Assembly: GCF_050948175.1 (NCBI RefSeq)
Contig: NW_027490406.1
Coordinates: 186,001-250,000 of the forward strand
DNA: 64,000 nt
Direction of reading: 5' to 3'
From: Xylocopa sonorina
Lineage: Eukaryota > Arthropoda > Insecta > Hymenoptera > Apidae
This document shows positions 53,291-64,000 of the stretch, piece by piece. Position 1 is the stretch's first letter. Each line of letters opens with the position of its first letter. Made by a program: the position numbers and the translations under genes. The notes beneath the pieces are model-generated. The model saw nothing but the letters and a program-made list of their open reading frames with translations, was not told the origin of the DNA and did not search any database.

Positions 53291-56200
53291 GCGATATCGC
53301 ATCTCATTTCTATGTTTCATGGTAAGATATAATATGATTTGCGAAGTGTTATGCATTCCTCGTCTACGATTCAAATGAATGTAAATGCGACACTTCCTTG
53401 CAAGGAAATAGCGTTTGCAGATGTCTACCTATCGTAGCAATAGAGTTCTAATGCTTCTTAAAACGCGATATCGCATCATATTTCTATGTTTCATGGTAAG
53501 ATATAATATTCATTGCGAAGTGTTATGCATTCCTCGTATACGATTGAAATGAATGTAAATGCGACACTTCCTTGCAAGGAAATAGCGTTTGCAGATGTCT
53601 ACGTAGCGTAGCAATAGAGATCATATGCTTCTTAAAACGCGATATCGCATCTCATTTCTATGTTTCATGGTAAGATATAATGTGATTTGCGAAGTGTTAT
53701 GTATTCCTCGTCTACACTTCAAATGAATGTGAATGCGACACTTCCTTGCAAGGAAATAGCGTTTGCGAATGTCTACCTATCGTAGCAATAGTGTTCTAAT
53801 GCTTCTTAAAACGCGGTATCGCATCTCATTTCTATGTTTCATGGTAAGATATATTATGATTTGCGAAGTGTTATGTATTCCTCGTCTACACTTCAAATGA
53901 ATGTAAATGCGACACTTCCTTGCAAGGAAATAGCGTTTGCAGATGTCTACGTATCGTAGCAATAGAGTTCAAATGCTTCTTAAAACGCGATATCGCATCT
54001 CATTTCTATGTTTCATGGTAAGATATAATATGATTTGCGAAGTGTTATGTATTCCTCGTCTACACTTCAAATGAATGTAAATGCGACACTTCCTTGCAAG
54101 GAAATAGCGTTTGCGAATGTCTGCCTATCATAGCAATAGTGTTCTAATGCTTCTTAAAACGCGATATCGCATCTCATCTCTATGTTTCATGGTAAGATAT
54201 AATATGATTTGCGAAGTGTTATGTATTCCTCGTCTACACTTCAAATGAATGTAAATGCGACACTTCCTTGCAAGGAGATAGCGTTTGCAGATGTCTACGA
54301 ATCGAAGCAATAGAGTTCAAATGCTTCTTAAAACGCGATATCGCATCTCATTTCTATGTTTCATGGTAAGATATAATGTGATTTGCAAAGTGTTATGTAT
54401 TCCTCGTCTACACTTCAAATGAATGTGAATGCGACACTTCCTTGCAAGGAAATAGCGTTTGCGAATGTCTACCTATCGTAGCAATAGTGTTCTAATGCTT
54501 CGTAAAACGCGATATCGCATCTCATCTCTATGTTTCATGGTAAGATATAATACGATTTGCGAAGTGTTATGTATTCCTCGTCTACACTTCAAATGAATGT
54601 AAATGCGACACTTCCTTGCAAGGAAATAGCGTTTGCAGATGTCTACGTATCGAAGCAATAGGGTTCAAATGCTTCTTAAAACGCGATATCGCATCTCATT
54701 TCTATGTTTCATGGTAAGATATAATATGATTTGCGAAGTGTCATGTATTCCTCGTCTACACTTCAAGCGAATGTAAATGCGACACTTACTTGCAAGGAAT
54801 TAGCGATGCAGATGTCTAGGTATCGTAGCAATAGAGTTCTAATGCTTCTTAAAACGCGATATCGCATCTCATTTCTATGTTTCATGGTAAGATATAATAT
54901 GATTTGCGAAGTGTTATGTATTCCTCGTCTACACTTCAAATGAATGTAAATGCGACACTTCCTTGCAAGGAAATAGCGTTTGCAGATGTCTACGTATCGT
55001 AGCAATAGAGTTCTTATGATTCTTAAAACGCGATATCGCATCTCATTTCTATGTTTCATGGTAAGATATAATATGATTTGCGAAGTGTTATGCATTCCTC
55101 GTCTACGATTCAAATGAATGTAAATGCGACACTTCCTTGCAAGGAAATAGCGTTTGCAGATGTCTACCTATCGTAGCAATAGAGTTCTAATGCTTCTTAA
55201 AACGCGATATCGCATCATATTTCTATGTTTCATGGTAAGATATAATATTCATTGCGAAGTGTTATGCATTCCTCGTATACGATTGAAATGAATGTAAATG
55301 CGACACTTCCTTGCAAGGAAATAGCGTTTGCAGATGTCTACGTAGCGTAGCAATAGAGATCATATGCTTCTTAAAACGCGATATCGCATCTCATTTCTAT
55401 GTTTCATGGTAAGATATAATGTGATTTGCGAAGTGTTATGTATTCCTCGTCTACACTTCAAATGAATGTGAATGCGACACTTCCTTGCAAGGAAATAGCG
55501 TTTGCGAATGTCTACCTATCGTAGCAATAGTGTTCTAATGCTTCTTAAAACGCGGTATCGCATCTCATTTCTATGTTTCATGGTAAGATATATTATGATT
55601 TGCGAAGTGTTATGTATTCCTCGTCTACACTTCAAATGAATGTAAATGCGACACTTCCTTGCAAGGAAATAGCGTTTGCAGATGTCTACGTATCGTAGCA
55701 ATAGAGTTCAAATGCTTCTTAAAACGCGATATCGCATCTCATTTCTATGTTTCATGGTAAGATATAATATGATTTGCGAAGTGTTATGTATTCCTCGTCT
55801 ACACTTCAAATGAATGTAAATGCGACACTTCCTTGCAAGGAAATAGCGTTTGCGAATGTCTGCCTATCATAGCAATAGTGTTCTAATGCTTCTTAAAACG
55901 CGATATCGCATCTCATCTCTATGTTTCATGGTAAGATATAATATGATTTGCGAAGTGTTATGTATTCCTCGTCTACACTTCAAATGAATGTAAATGCGAC
56001 ACTTCCTTGCAAGGAGATAGCGTTTGCAGATGTCTACGAATCGAAGCAATAGAGTTCAAATGCTTCTTAAAACGCGATATCGCATCTCATTTCTATGTTT
56101 CATGGTAAGATATAATGTGATTTGCAAAGTGTTATGTATTCCTCGTCTACACTTCAAATGAATGTGAATGCGACACTTCCTTGCAAGGAAATAGCGTTTG

Positions 56201-59200
56201 CGAATGTCTACCTATCGTAGCAATAGTGTTCTAATGCTTCGTAAAACGCGATATCGCATCTCATCTCTATGTTTCATGGTAAGATATAATACGATTTGCG
56301 AAGTGTTATGTATTCCTCGTCTACACTTCAAATGAATGTAAATGCGACACTTCCTTGCAAGGAAATAGCGTTTGCAGATGTCTACGTATCGAAGCAATAG
56401 GGTTCAAATGCTTCTTAAAACGCGATATCGCATCTCATTTCTATGTTTTCATGGTAAAGATATAATATGATTTGCGAAGTGTCATGTATTCCTCGTCTAC
56501 ACTTCAAGCGAATGTAAATGCGACACTTACTTGCAAGGAATTAGCGATGCAGATGTCTAGTATCGTAGCAATAGAGTTCTAATGCTTCTTAAAACGCGAT
56601 ATCGCATCTCATTTCTATGTTTCATGGTAAGATATAATATGATTTGCGAAGTGTTATGTATTCCTCGTCTACACTTCAAATGAATGTAAATGCGACACTT
56701 CCTTGCAAGGAAATAGCGTTTGCAGATGTCTACGTATCGTAGCAATAGAGTTCTTATGATTCTTAAAACGCGATATCGCATCTCATTTCTATGTTTCATG
56801 GTAAGGTATAATATGATTTGCGAAGTGTTATGTATTCCTCGTCTACACTTCAAATGAATGGAAATGCGACACTTCCTTGCAAGGAAATAGCGTTTGCAGA
56901 TGTCTACGTATCGTAACAATAGAGTTCAAATGCTTCTTAAAACGCGATATCGCATCTCATTTCTATGTTTCATGGTAAGATATAATATGATTTGCGAAGT
57001 GTTATGTATTCCTCGTCTACACTTCAAATGAATGTAAATGCGACACTTCCTTGCAAGGAAATAGCGTTTGCGAATGTCTATCTATCGTAGCAATAGTGTT
57101 CTAATGCTGCTTAAAACGCGATATCGCATCTCATTTCTATGTTTCATGGTAAGATATAATATAATTTGCGAAGTGTTATGCATTCCTCGTCTACGATTCA
57201 AATGAATGTAAATGCGACACTTCCTTGCAAGGAAATAGCGTTTGCAGATGTCTACCTATCGTAGCAATAGAGTTCTAATGCTTCTTAAAACGCGATATCG
57301 CATCATATTTCTATGTTCATGGTAAGATATAATATTCATTGCGAAGTGTTATGCATTCCTCGTATACGATTGAAATGAATGTAAATGCGACACTTCCTTG
57401 CAAGGAAATAGCGTTTGCAGATGTCTACGTAGCGTAGCAATAGAGATCATATGCTTCTTAAAACGCGATAATCGCATCTCATTTCTATGTTTCATGGTAA
57501 GATATAATGTGATTTGCGAAGTGTTATGTATTCCTCGTCTACACTTCAAATGAATGTAAATGCGACACTTCCTTGCAAGGAAATAGCGTTTGCAGATGTC
57601 TACGTATTGTAGCAATGGAGTTCTAATGCTTCTTAAAACGCGATATCGCATTTCACTTCTATGTTTCATGGTAAGATATAATGTGATTTGCGAAGTGTTA
57701 TGTATTCCTCGTCTACACTTCAAATGAATGTGAATGCGACACTTCCTTGCAAGGAAATAGCGTTTGCGAATGTCTACCTATCGTAGCAATAGTGTTCTAA
57801 TGCTTCTTAAAACGCGATATCGCATCTCATCTCTATGTCTCATGGTAAGATATAATACGATTTGCGAAGTGTTATGTATTCCTCGTCTACACTTCAAATG
57901 AATGTAAATGCGACACTTCCTTGCAAGGAAATAGCGTTTGCAGATGTCGACGTATCGAAGCAATAGGGTTCAAATGCTTCTTAAAACGCGATATCGCATC
58001 TCATTTCTATGTTTCATGGTAAGATATATTATGATTTGCGAAGTGTTATGTATTCCTCGTCTACACTTCCAATGAATGTAAATGCGACACTTACTTGCAA
58101 GGAAATAGCGTTTGCAGATGTCTACGTATCGTAGCAATAGAGTTCTTATGATTCTTAAAACGCGATATCGCATCTCATTTCTATGTTTCATGGTAAGATA
58201 TAATATGATTTGCGAAGTGTTATGTATTCCTCGTCTACACTTCAAATGAATGTGAATGCGAAACTTCCTCGTTAGGAAATAGCGTTTGCAGATGTCTACG
58301 TATCGTAGCAATAGATTTCTAATGCTTCTTAAAACGCGATATCGCATCTCATTTCTATGTTTCATGGTAAGATATAATATGAATTGCGAAGTGTCATGTA
58401 TACCTCGTCTACACTTCAAATGAATGTAAATGCGACACTTCCTTGCAAGGAAATAGCGTTTGCGAATGTCAATCTATCGTAGCAATATTGTTCTAATGCT
58501 GCTTAAAACGCGATATCGCATCTCATTTCTATGTTTCAAGGTAAGATATAATATGATTTGCGAAGTGTTATGCATTCCTCGTCTACGATTCAAATGAATG
58601 TAAATGCGACACTTCCTTGCAAGGAAATAGCGTTTGCAGATGTCTACGTATCGTAGCAATAGAGATCAAATGCTACTTAAAACGCGATATCGCATCTCAT
58701 TTCTATGTTTCATGGTAAGATATAATATGATTTGCGAAGTGTTATGTATTCCTCGTCTACACTTCAAATGAATGTAAATGCGACACTTCCTTGCAAGGAA
58801 ATAGCGTTTGCAGATGTCTACGTATCGAAGCAATAGAGTTCAAACGCTTCTTAAAACGCGATATCGCATCTCGTTTCTATGTTTCATGGTAAGATATAAT
58901 ATGATTTGCGAAGTGTCATTTATTCCTCGTCTACACTTCAAATGAATGTAAATGCGACACTACCTTGCTAGGAAATAGCGCCTGCAGATGTCTAGGTATC
59001 GCAGCAATAGAGTTCTAATGCTTCTTAAAACGCGAAATCGCATTTCACTTCTATGTTTCAAGGTAAGATATAATGTGATTTGCGAAGTGTTATGTATTCC
59101 TCGTCTACACTTCAAATGAATGTGAATGCGACACTTCCTTGCAAGGAAATAGCGTTTGCGAATGTCTACCTATCGTAGCAATAGTGTTCTAATGCTTCTT

Positions 59201-62200
59201 AAAACGCGATATCGCATCTCATCTCTATGTTTCATGGTAAGATATATTATGATTTGCGAAGTGTTATGTATTCCTCGTCTACACTTCAAATGAATGTGAA
59301 TGCGACACTTCCTTGCAAGGAAATAGCGTTTGCGAATATCTACTTATCGTAGCAATAGTGCTCTAATGCTTCTTAAAACGCGATATCGCATCTCATCTCT
59401 ATGTTTCATGGTAAGATATAATACGATTTGCGAAGTGTTATGTATTCCTCGTCTACACTTCAAATGAATGTAAATGCGACACTTCCTTGCAAGGAAATAG
59501 CGTTTGCAGATGTCTACGTATCGAAGCAATAGGGTTCAAATGCCTCTTAAAACGCGATATCGCATCTCATTTCTATGTTTCATGGTAAGATATAATATGA
59601 ATTGCGAAGTGTCATGTATACCTCGTCTACACTTCAAATGAATGTAAATGCGACACTTCCTTGCAAGGAAATAGCGTTTGCGAATGTCTACCTATCGTAG
59701 CAATAGTGTTCTAATGCTGCTTAAAACGCGATATCGCATCTCATTTCTATGTTTCATGGTAAGATATAATATGATTTGCGAAGTGTCATGTACTCCTCGT
59801 CTACACTTCAAATGAATGTGAATGCGACACTTCCTTGCAAGGAAATAGCGTTTGCGAATGTCTACCTATCGTAGCAATAGTGTTCTAATGCTTCTTAAAA
59901 CGCGGTATCGTATCTCATTTCTATGTTTCATGGTAAGATATATTATGATTTGCGAAGTGTTATGTATTCCTCGTCTACACTTCAAATGAATGTAAATGCG
60001 ACACTTCCTTGCAAGGAAATAGCGTTTGCAGATGTCTACGTATCGTAGCAATAGAGTTCAAATGCTTCTTAAAACGCGATATCGCATCTCATTTCTATGT
60101 TTCATGGTAAGATATAATATGATTTGCGAAGTGTTATGTATTCCTCGTCTACACTTCAAATGAATGTAAATGCGACACTTCCTTGCAAGGAAATAGCGTT
60201 TCCGAATGTCTGCCTATCATAGCAATAGTGTTCTAATGCTTCTTAAAACGCGATATCGCATCTCATCTCTATGTTTCATGGTAAGATATAATATGATTTG
60301 CGAAGTGTTATGTATTCCTCGTCTACACTTCAAATGAATGTAAATGCGACACTTCCTTGCAAGGAAATAGCGTTTGCAGATGTCTACGTATCGTAGCAAT
60401 AGAGTTCTTATGATTCTTAAAACGCGATATCGCATCTCATTTCTATGTTTCATGGTAAGGTATAATATGATTTGCGAAGTGTTATGTATTCCTCGTCTAC
60501 ACTTCAAATGAATGGAAATGCGACACTTCCTTGCAAGGAAATAGCGTTTGCAGATGTCTACGTATCGTAGCAATAGAGTTCAAATGCTTCTTAAAACGCG
60601 ATATCGCATCTCATTTCTATGTTTTATGGTAAGATATAATATGATTTGCGAAGTGTTATGTATTCCTCGTCTACACTTCAAATGAATGTAAATGCGACAC
60701 TTCCTTGCAAGGAAATAGCGTTTGCGAATGTCTATCTATCGTAGCAATAGTGTTCTAATGCTGCTTAAAACGCGATATCGCATCTCATTTCTATGTTTCA
60801 TGGTAAGATATAATATGATTTGCGAAGTGTTATGCATTCCTCGTCTACGATTCAAATGAATGTAAATGCGACACTTCCTTGCAAGGAAATAGCGTTTGCA
60901 GATGTCTACCTATCGTAGCAATAGAGTTCTAATGCTTCTTAAAACGCGATATCGCATCACATTTCTATGTTTCATGGTAAGATATAATATTCATTGCGAA
61001 GTGTTATGCATTCCTCGTATACGATTGAAATGAATGTAAATGCGACACTTCCTTGCAAGGCAATAGCGTTTGCAGATGTCTACGTATCGTAGCAATAGAG
61101 TTCTTATGATTCTTAAAACGCGATATCGCATCTCATTTCTATGTTTCATGGTAAGGTATAATATGATTTGCGAAGTGTTATGTATTCCTCGTCTACACTT
61201 CAAATGAATGTTAATGCGACACTTCCTTGTAAGGGAATAGCGTTTGCAGATGTCTACCTATCGCAGCAATAGATTTGTAATGCTTCTTAAAACGCGATAT
61301 CGCATCTCATTTCTATGTTTCATGGTAAGATATAATATGATTTGCGAAGTGTCATGTATTCCTCGTCTACACTTCAAGTGAATGTAAATGCGACACTTAC
61401 TTGCAAGGAATTAGCGATGCAGATGTCTAGGTATCGTAGCAATAGAGTTCTAATGCTTCTTAAAACGCGATATCGCATCTCATTTCTATGTTTCATGGTA
61501 AGATATAATATGATTTGCGAAGTGTTATGTATTCCTCGTCTACACTTCAAATGAATGTAAATGCGACACTTCCTTGCAAGGAAATAGCGTTTGCAGATGT
61601 ATACGTATCGTAGCAATGGTGTTCTTATGATTCTTAAAACGCGATATCGCATCTCATTTCTATGTTTCATGGTAATGTATAATATGATTTGCGAAGTGTT
61701 ATGTATTCCTCGTCTGCACTTCAAATGAATGTAAATGCGACACTTCCTTGTAAGGAAATAGCGTTTGCAGATGTCAACCTATCGTAGCAATAGAGTTCTA
61801 ATGCTTCTTAAAACGCGATATCTCATCTCATTTCTATGTTTCATGGTAAGATATAATATGATTTGCGAAGTGTCATGTATTCCTCGTCTACACTTCAAAT
61901 GAATGTGAATGCGACACTTCCTTGCAAGGAAATAGCGTTTGCGAATGTCTACCTATCGTAGCAATAGTGTTCTAATGCTTCTTAAAACGCGGTATCGCAT
62001 CTCATTTCTATGTTTCATGGTAAGGTATAATATGATTTGCGAAGTGTTATGTATTTCTCGTCTACACTTCAAATGAATGTTAATGCGACACTTCCTTGTA
62101 AGGGAATAGCGTTTGCAGATGTCTACCTATCGCAGCAATAGATTTGTAATGCTTCTTAAAACGCGATATCGCATCTCATTCCTATGTTTCATGGTAAGAT

Positions 62201-64000
62201 ATAATATGATTTGCGAAGTGTCATGTATTCCTCGTCTACACTTCAAGTGAATGTAAATGCGACACTTACTTGCAAGGAATTAGCGATGCAGATGTCTAGG
62301 TATCGTAGCAATAGAGTTCTAATGCTTCTTAAAACGCGATATCGCATCTCATTTCTATGTTTCATGGTAAGATATAATATGATTTTCGAAGTGTTATGTA
62401 TTCCTCGTTTACACTTCAAATGAATGTAAATGCGACACTTCCTTGCAAGGAAATAGCGTTTGCAGATGTCTACGTATCGTAGCAATAGAGTTCAAATGCT
62501 TCTTAAAACGCGATATCGCATCTCATTTCTATGTTTCATGGTAAGATATAATATGATTTGCGAAGTGTTATGTATTCCTCGTCTACACTTCAAATGAATG
62601 TAAATGCGACACTTCCTTGCAAGGAAATAGCGTTTGCGAATGTCTATCTATCGTAGCAATAGTGTTCTAATGCTGCTTAAAACGCGATATCGCATCTCAT
62701 TTCTATGTTTCATGGTAAGATATAATATGATTTGCGAAGTGTTATGTATTCCTCGTCTACACATCAAATGAATGTGAATGCGAAACTTCCTCGCTAGGAA
62801 ATAGCGTTTGCAGATGTCTACGTATCGTAGCAATAGATTTCTAATGCTTCTTAAAACGCGATATCGCATCTCATTTCTATGTTTCATGGTAAGATATAAT
62901 ATGAATTGCGAAGTGTCATGCATACCTCGTCTACACTTCAAATGAATGTAAATGCGACACTTCCTTGCAAGGAAATAGCGTTTGCGAATGTCTATCTATC
63001 GTAGCAATAGTGTTCTAATGCTGCTTAAAACGCGATATCGCATCTCATTTCTATGCTTCATGGTAAGATATAATATGATTTGCGAAGTGTTATGCATTCC
63101 TCGTCTACGATTCAAATGAATGTAAATGCGACACTTCCTTGCAAGGAAATAGCGTTTGCAGATGTCTACTTATCGTAGCAATAGAGTTCTAATGCTTCTT
63201 AAAACGCGATATCGCATCACATTTCTATGTTTCATGGTAAGATATAATATTCATTGCGAAGTGTTATGCATTCCTCGTATACGATTGAAATGAATGTAAA
63301 TGCGACACTTCCTTGCAAGGAAATAGCGTTTGCAGATGTCTACGTAGCGTAGCAATAGGGATCAAATGCTTCTTAAAACGCGATATCGCATCTCATTTCT
63401 ATGTTTCATGGTAAGATATAATATGATTTGTGAAGTGTTATGTATTCCTCGTCTACACTTCAAATGAATGTAAATGCGACACTTCCTTGCAAGGAAATAG
63501 CGTTTGCAGATGTCTACGTATCGAAGCAATAGAGTTCAAACGCTTCTTAAAACGCGATATCGCATCCCATTTCTATGTTTCATGGTAAGATATAATATGA
63601 TTTGCGAAGTGTCATTTATTCCTCGTCTACACTTCAAATGAATGTAAATGCGACACTACCTTGCTAGGAAATAGCGTCTGCAGATGTCTAGGTATCGCAG
63701 CAATAGAGTTCTAATGCTTCTTAAAACGCGATATCGCATCTCACTTCTATGTTTCATGGTAAGATATAATGTGATTTGCGAAGTGTTATGTATTCCTCGT
63801 CTACACTTCAAATGAATGTGAATGCGACACTTCCTTGCAAGGAAATAGCGTTTGCGAATGTCTACCTATCGTAGCAATATAGTTCTTATGATTCTTAAAA
63901 CGCGATATCGCATCTCATCTCTATGTTTCATGGTAAGATATAATATGATTTGCGAAGTGTTATGTATTCCTCGTCTACACTTCAAATGAATGTGAATGCG
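53291..64000 (+). repeat. 61-monomer segment, copy 2
   Basis: Partner of 42,690-53,290. It contains two further 10-monomer HOR copies (about 53,690-55,430 and 55,430-56,800), the long shared body (about 56,800-62,760), and a different tail after 62,760 with GCGAAACTTCCTCGC, as seen near 47,650 and 29,730. It has only about five one-base indels (56,446, 56,457, 56,559, 57,316 and 57,470), against 22 in the matching part of copy 1. It is cut by the end of the window. Confidence 0.8.
61229..62460 (+). repeat. 5-monomer HOR pair within 61-mer copy 2
   Basis: GTAAGGG marks at 61,229 and 62,098 and 173-bp monomers at 61,412 and 62,281. It appears identical to the block at 50,619-51,850 as far as I could compare by eye. 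Confidence 0.8.

Larger units (their letters stand above)
1..64000 (+). repeat. 174-bp satellite array filling the window
   Basis: The same unit recurs every 174 bp from the first to the last base. For example, the AATAGCG landmark lies at 7, 181 and 355, and the GCGATATCGC palindrome at 42,511 and 42,685. All monomers I followed are in the same orientation, and no unique sequence interrupts them. A typical monomer (42,511-42,684) has 62 G+C in 174 bp by hand count. Unit length is close to that of a nucleosome plus linker, which is common for centromeric and pericentromeric satellites of animals and plants; that functional placement is inference. Both ends are truncated by the window. I do not recognise the family by name. 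No stretch contains a supported gene. Confidence 0.97.
28424..64000 (+). repeat. Satellite domain B: homogenised HOR array
   Basis: From about 28.4 kb the TGTCCAGG subtype disappears. Monomers become more alike and most keep the TTCCTTGCAAGGAA palindrome. Domain-B markers are GCGGTATCGC, GTAAGGGAATAG, GTTCAAATG (which puts a TGA stop into the minus-strand open frame) and the 173-bp GGAATTAGCGATGCAG monomer (first seen at 31,152). The domain is organised in nested higher-order repeats of 5, 10, 15 and 61 monomers. A few domain-A-like monomers (for example the GAGATATTGC type at 28,598 and 29,120) occur in its first kilobase. Confidence 0.8.

Noticed and set aside
31082..62423. Recurrent plus-strand frames of about 70 codons
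   Set aside because: They occur only where the one-base-short monomer joins two frames, so they are a by-product of that subtype.
599..62941. Minus-strand open frames of 60 to 503 codons as protein-coding genes
   Set aside because: They are the same 58-residue translation of the satellite repeated. They start and stop wherever a monomer variant supplies ATG or a stop, shift frame at 173-bp monomers, and have no recognisable domain or unique flank.
1..64000. CRISPR array
   Set aside because: The repeat is 174 bp with no unique spacers; units are contiguous.
1..64000. Inverted monomers, transposon insertions or telomeric repeats
   Set aside because: Every monomer followed is in the same orientation. 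I saw no non-satellite insert, terminal inverted repeat, target-site duplication or short telomere-type repeat.

Overview
The whole 64-kb window is one uninterrupted array of a tandem satellite repeat. The basic monomer is 174 bp, about 36% GC, and every monomer I followed runs in the same orientation. That gives roughly 368 monomers. I see no gene, RNA gene, transposon, telomeric repeat or unique sequence. The array runs off both ends. This points to a eukaryotic heterochromatic, possibly (peri)centromeric, satellite from a long-read assembly. A hand count on one typical monomer gives 9 CpG in 174 bp, well above expectation from base composition. That argues against a heavily CpG-methylated germline, but the species cannot be named from the sequence.

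There are two domains. Domain A (1 to about 28,420) holds diverse monomer subtypes, including one that has lost the central TTCCTTGCAAGGAA palindrome (marker CCCTGATAGG/TGTCCAGG, 23 copies seen, none after about 28.0 kb). It contains a 9,046-bp-offset segmental duplication (about 1,741-9,470 and 10,787-17,820), whose copies differ by whole-monomer gains and losses, and a 17-monomer (2,958-bp) higher-order repeat (HOR) present twice in tandem (about 19,340-25,290) plus a partial third copy. Domain B (about 28,424-64,000) is more homogeneous and carries a private 173-bp monomer (16 copies). It is built from nested HORs: a 5-monomer unit (869 bp), a 10-monomer unit (1,739 bp), a 15-monomer unit (2,610 bp, two tandem copies with one base difference noticed) and a 61-monomer unit (about 10,610 bp, two copies, nearly identical over at least 9 kb).

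Each monomer carries several dyads: GCGATATCGC, TTCCTTGCAAGGAA, CTACG-TAT-CGTAG, and GAAGTGT paired with either of two ACACTTC motifs. Because 174 = 3 x 58, the minus strand stays open across many monomers (up to 503 codons of a 58-residue repeat). I read these as by-products of the period, not genes. A cluster of 22 small indels at 43.36-46.82 kb looks like residual assembly error. The most informative content is the record of unequal exchange: hybrid monomers, integer-monomer indels and nested HORs.
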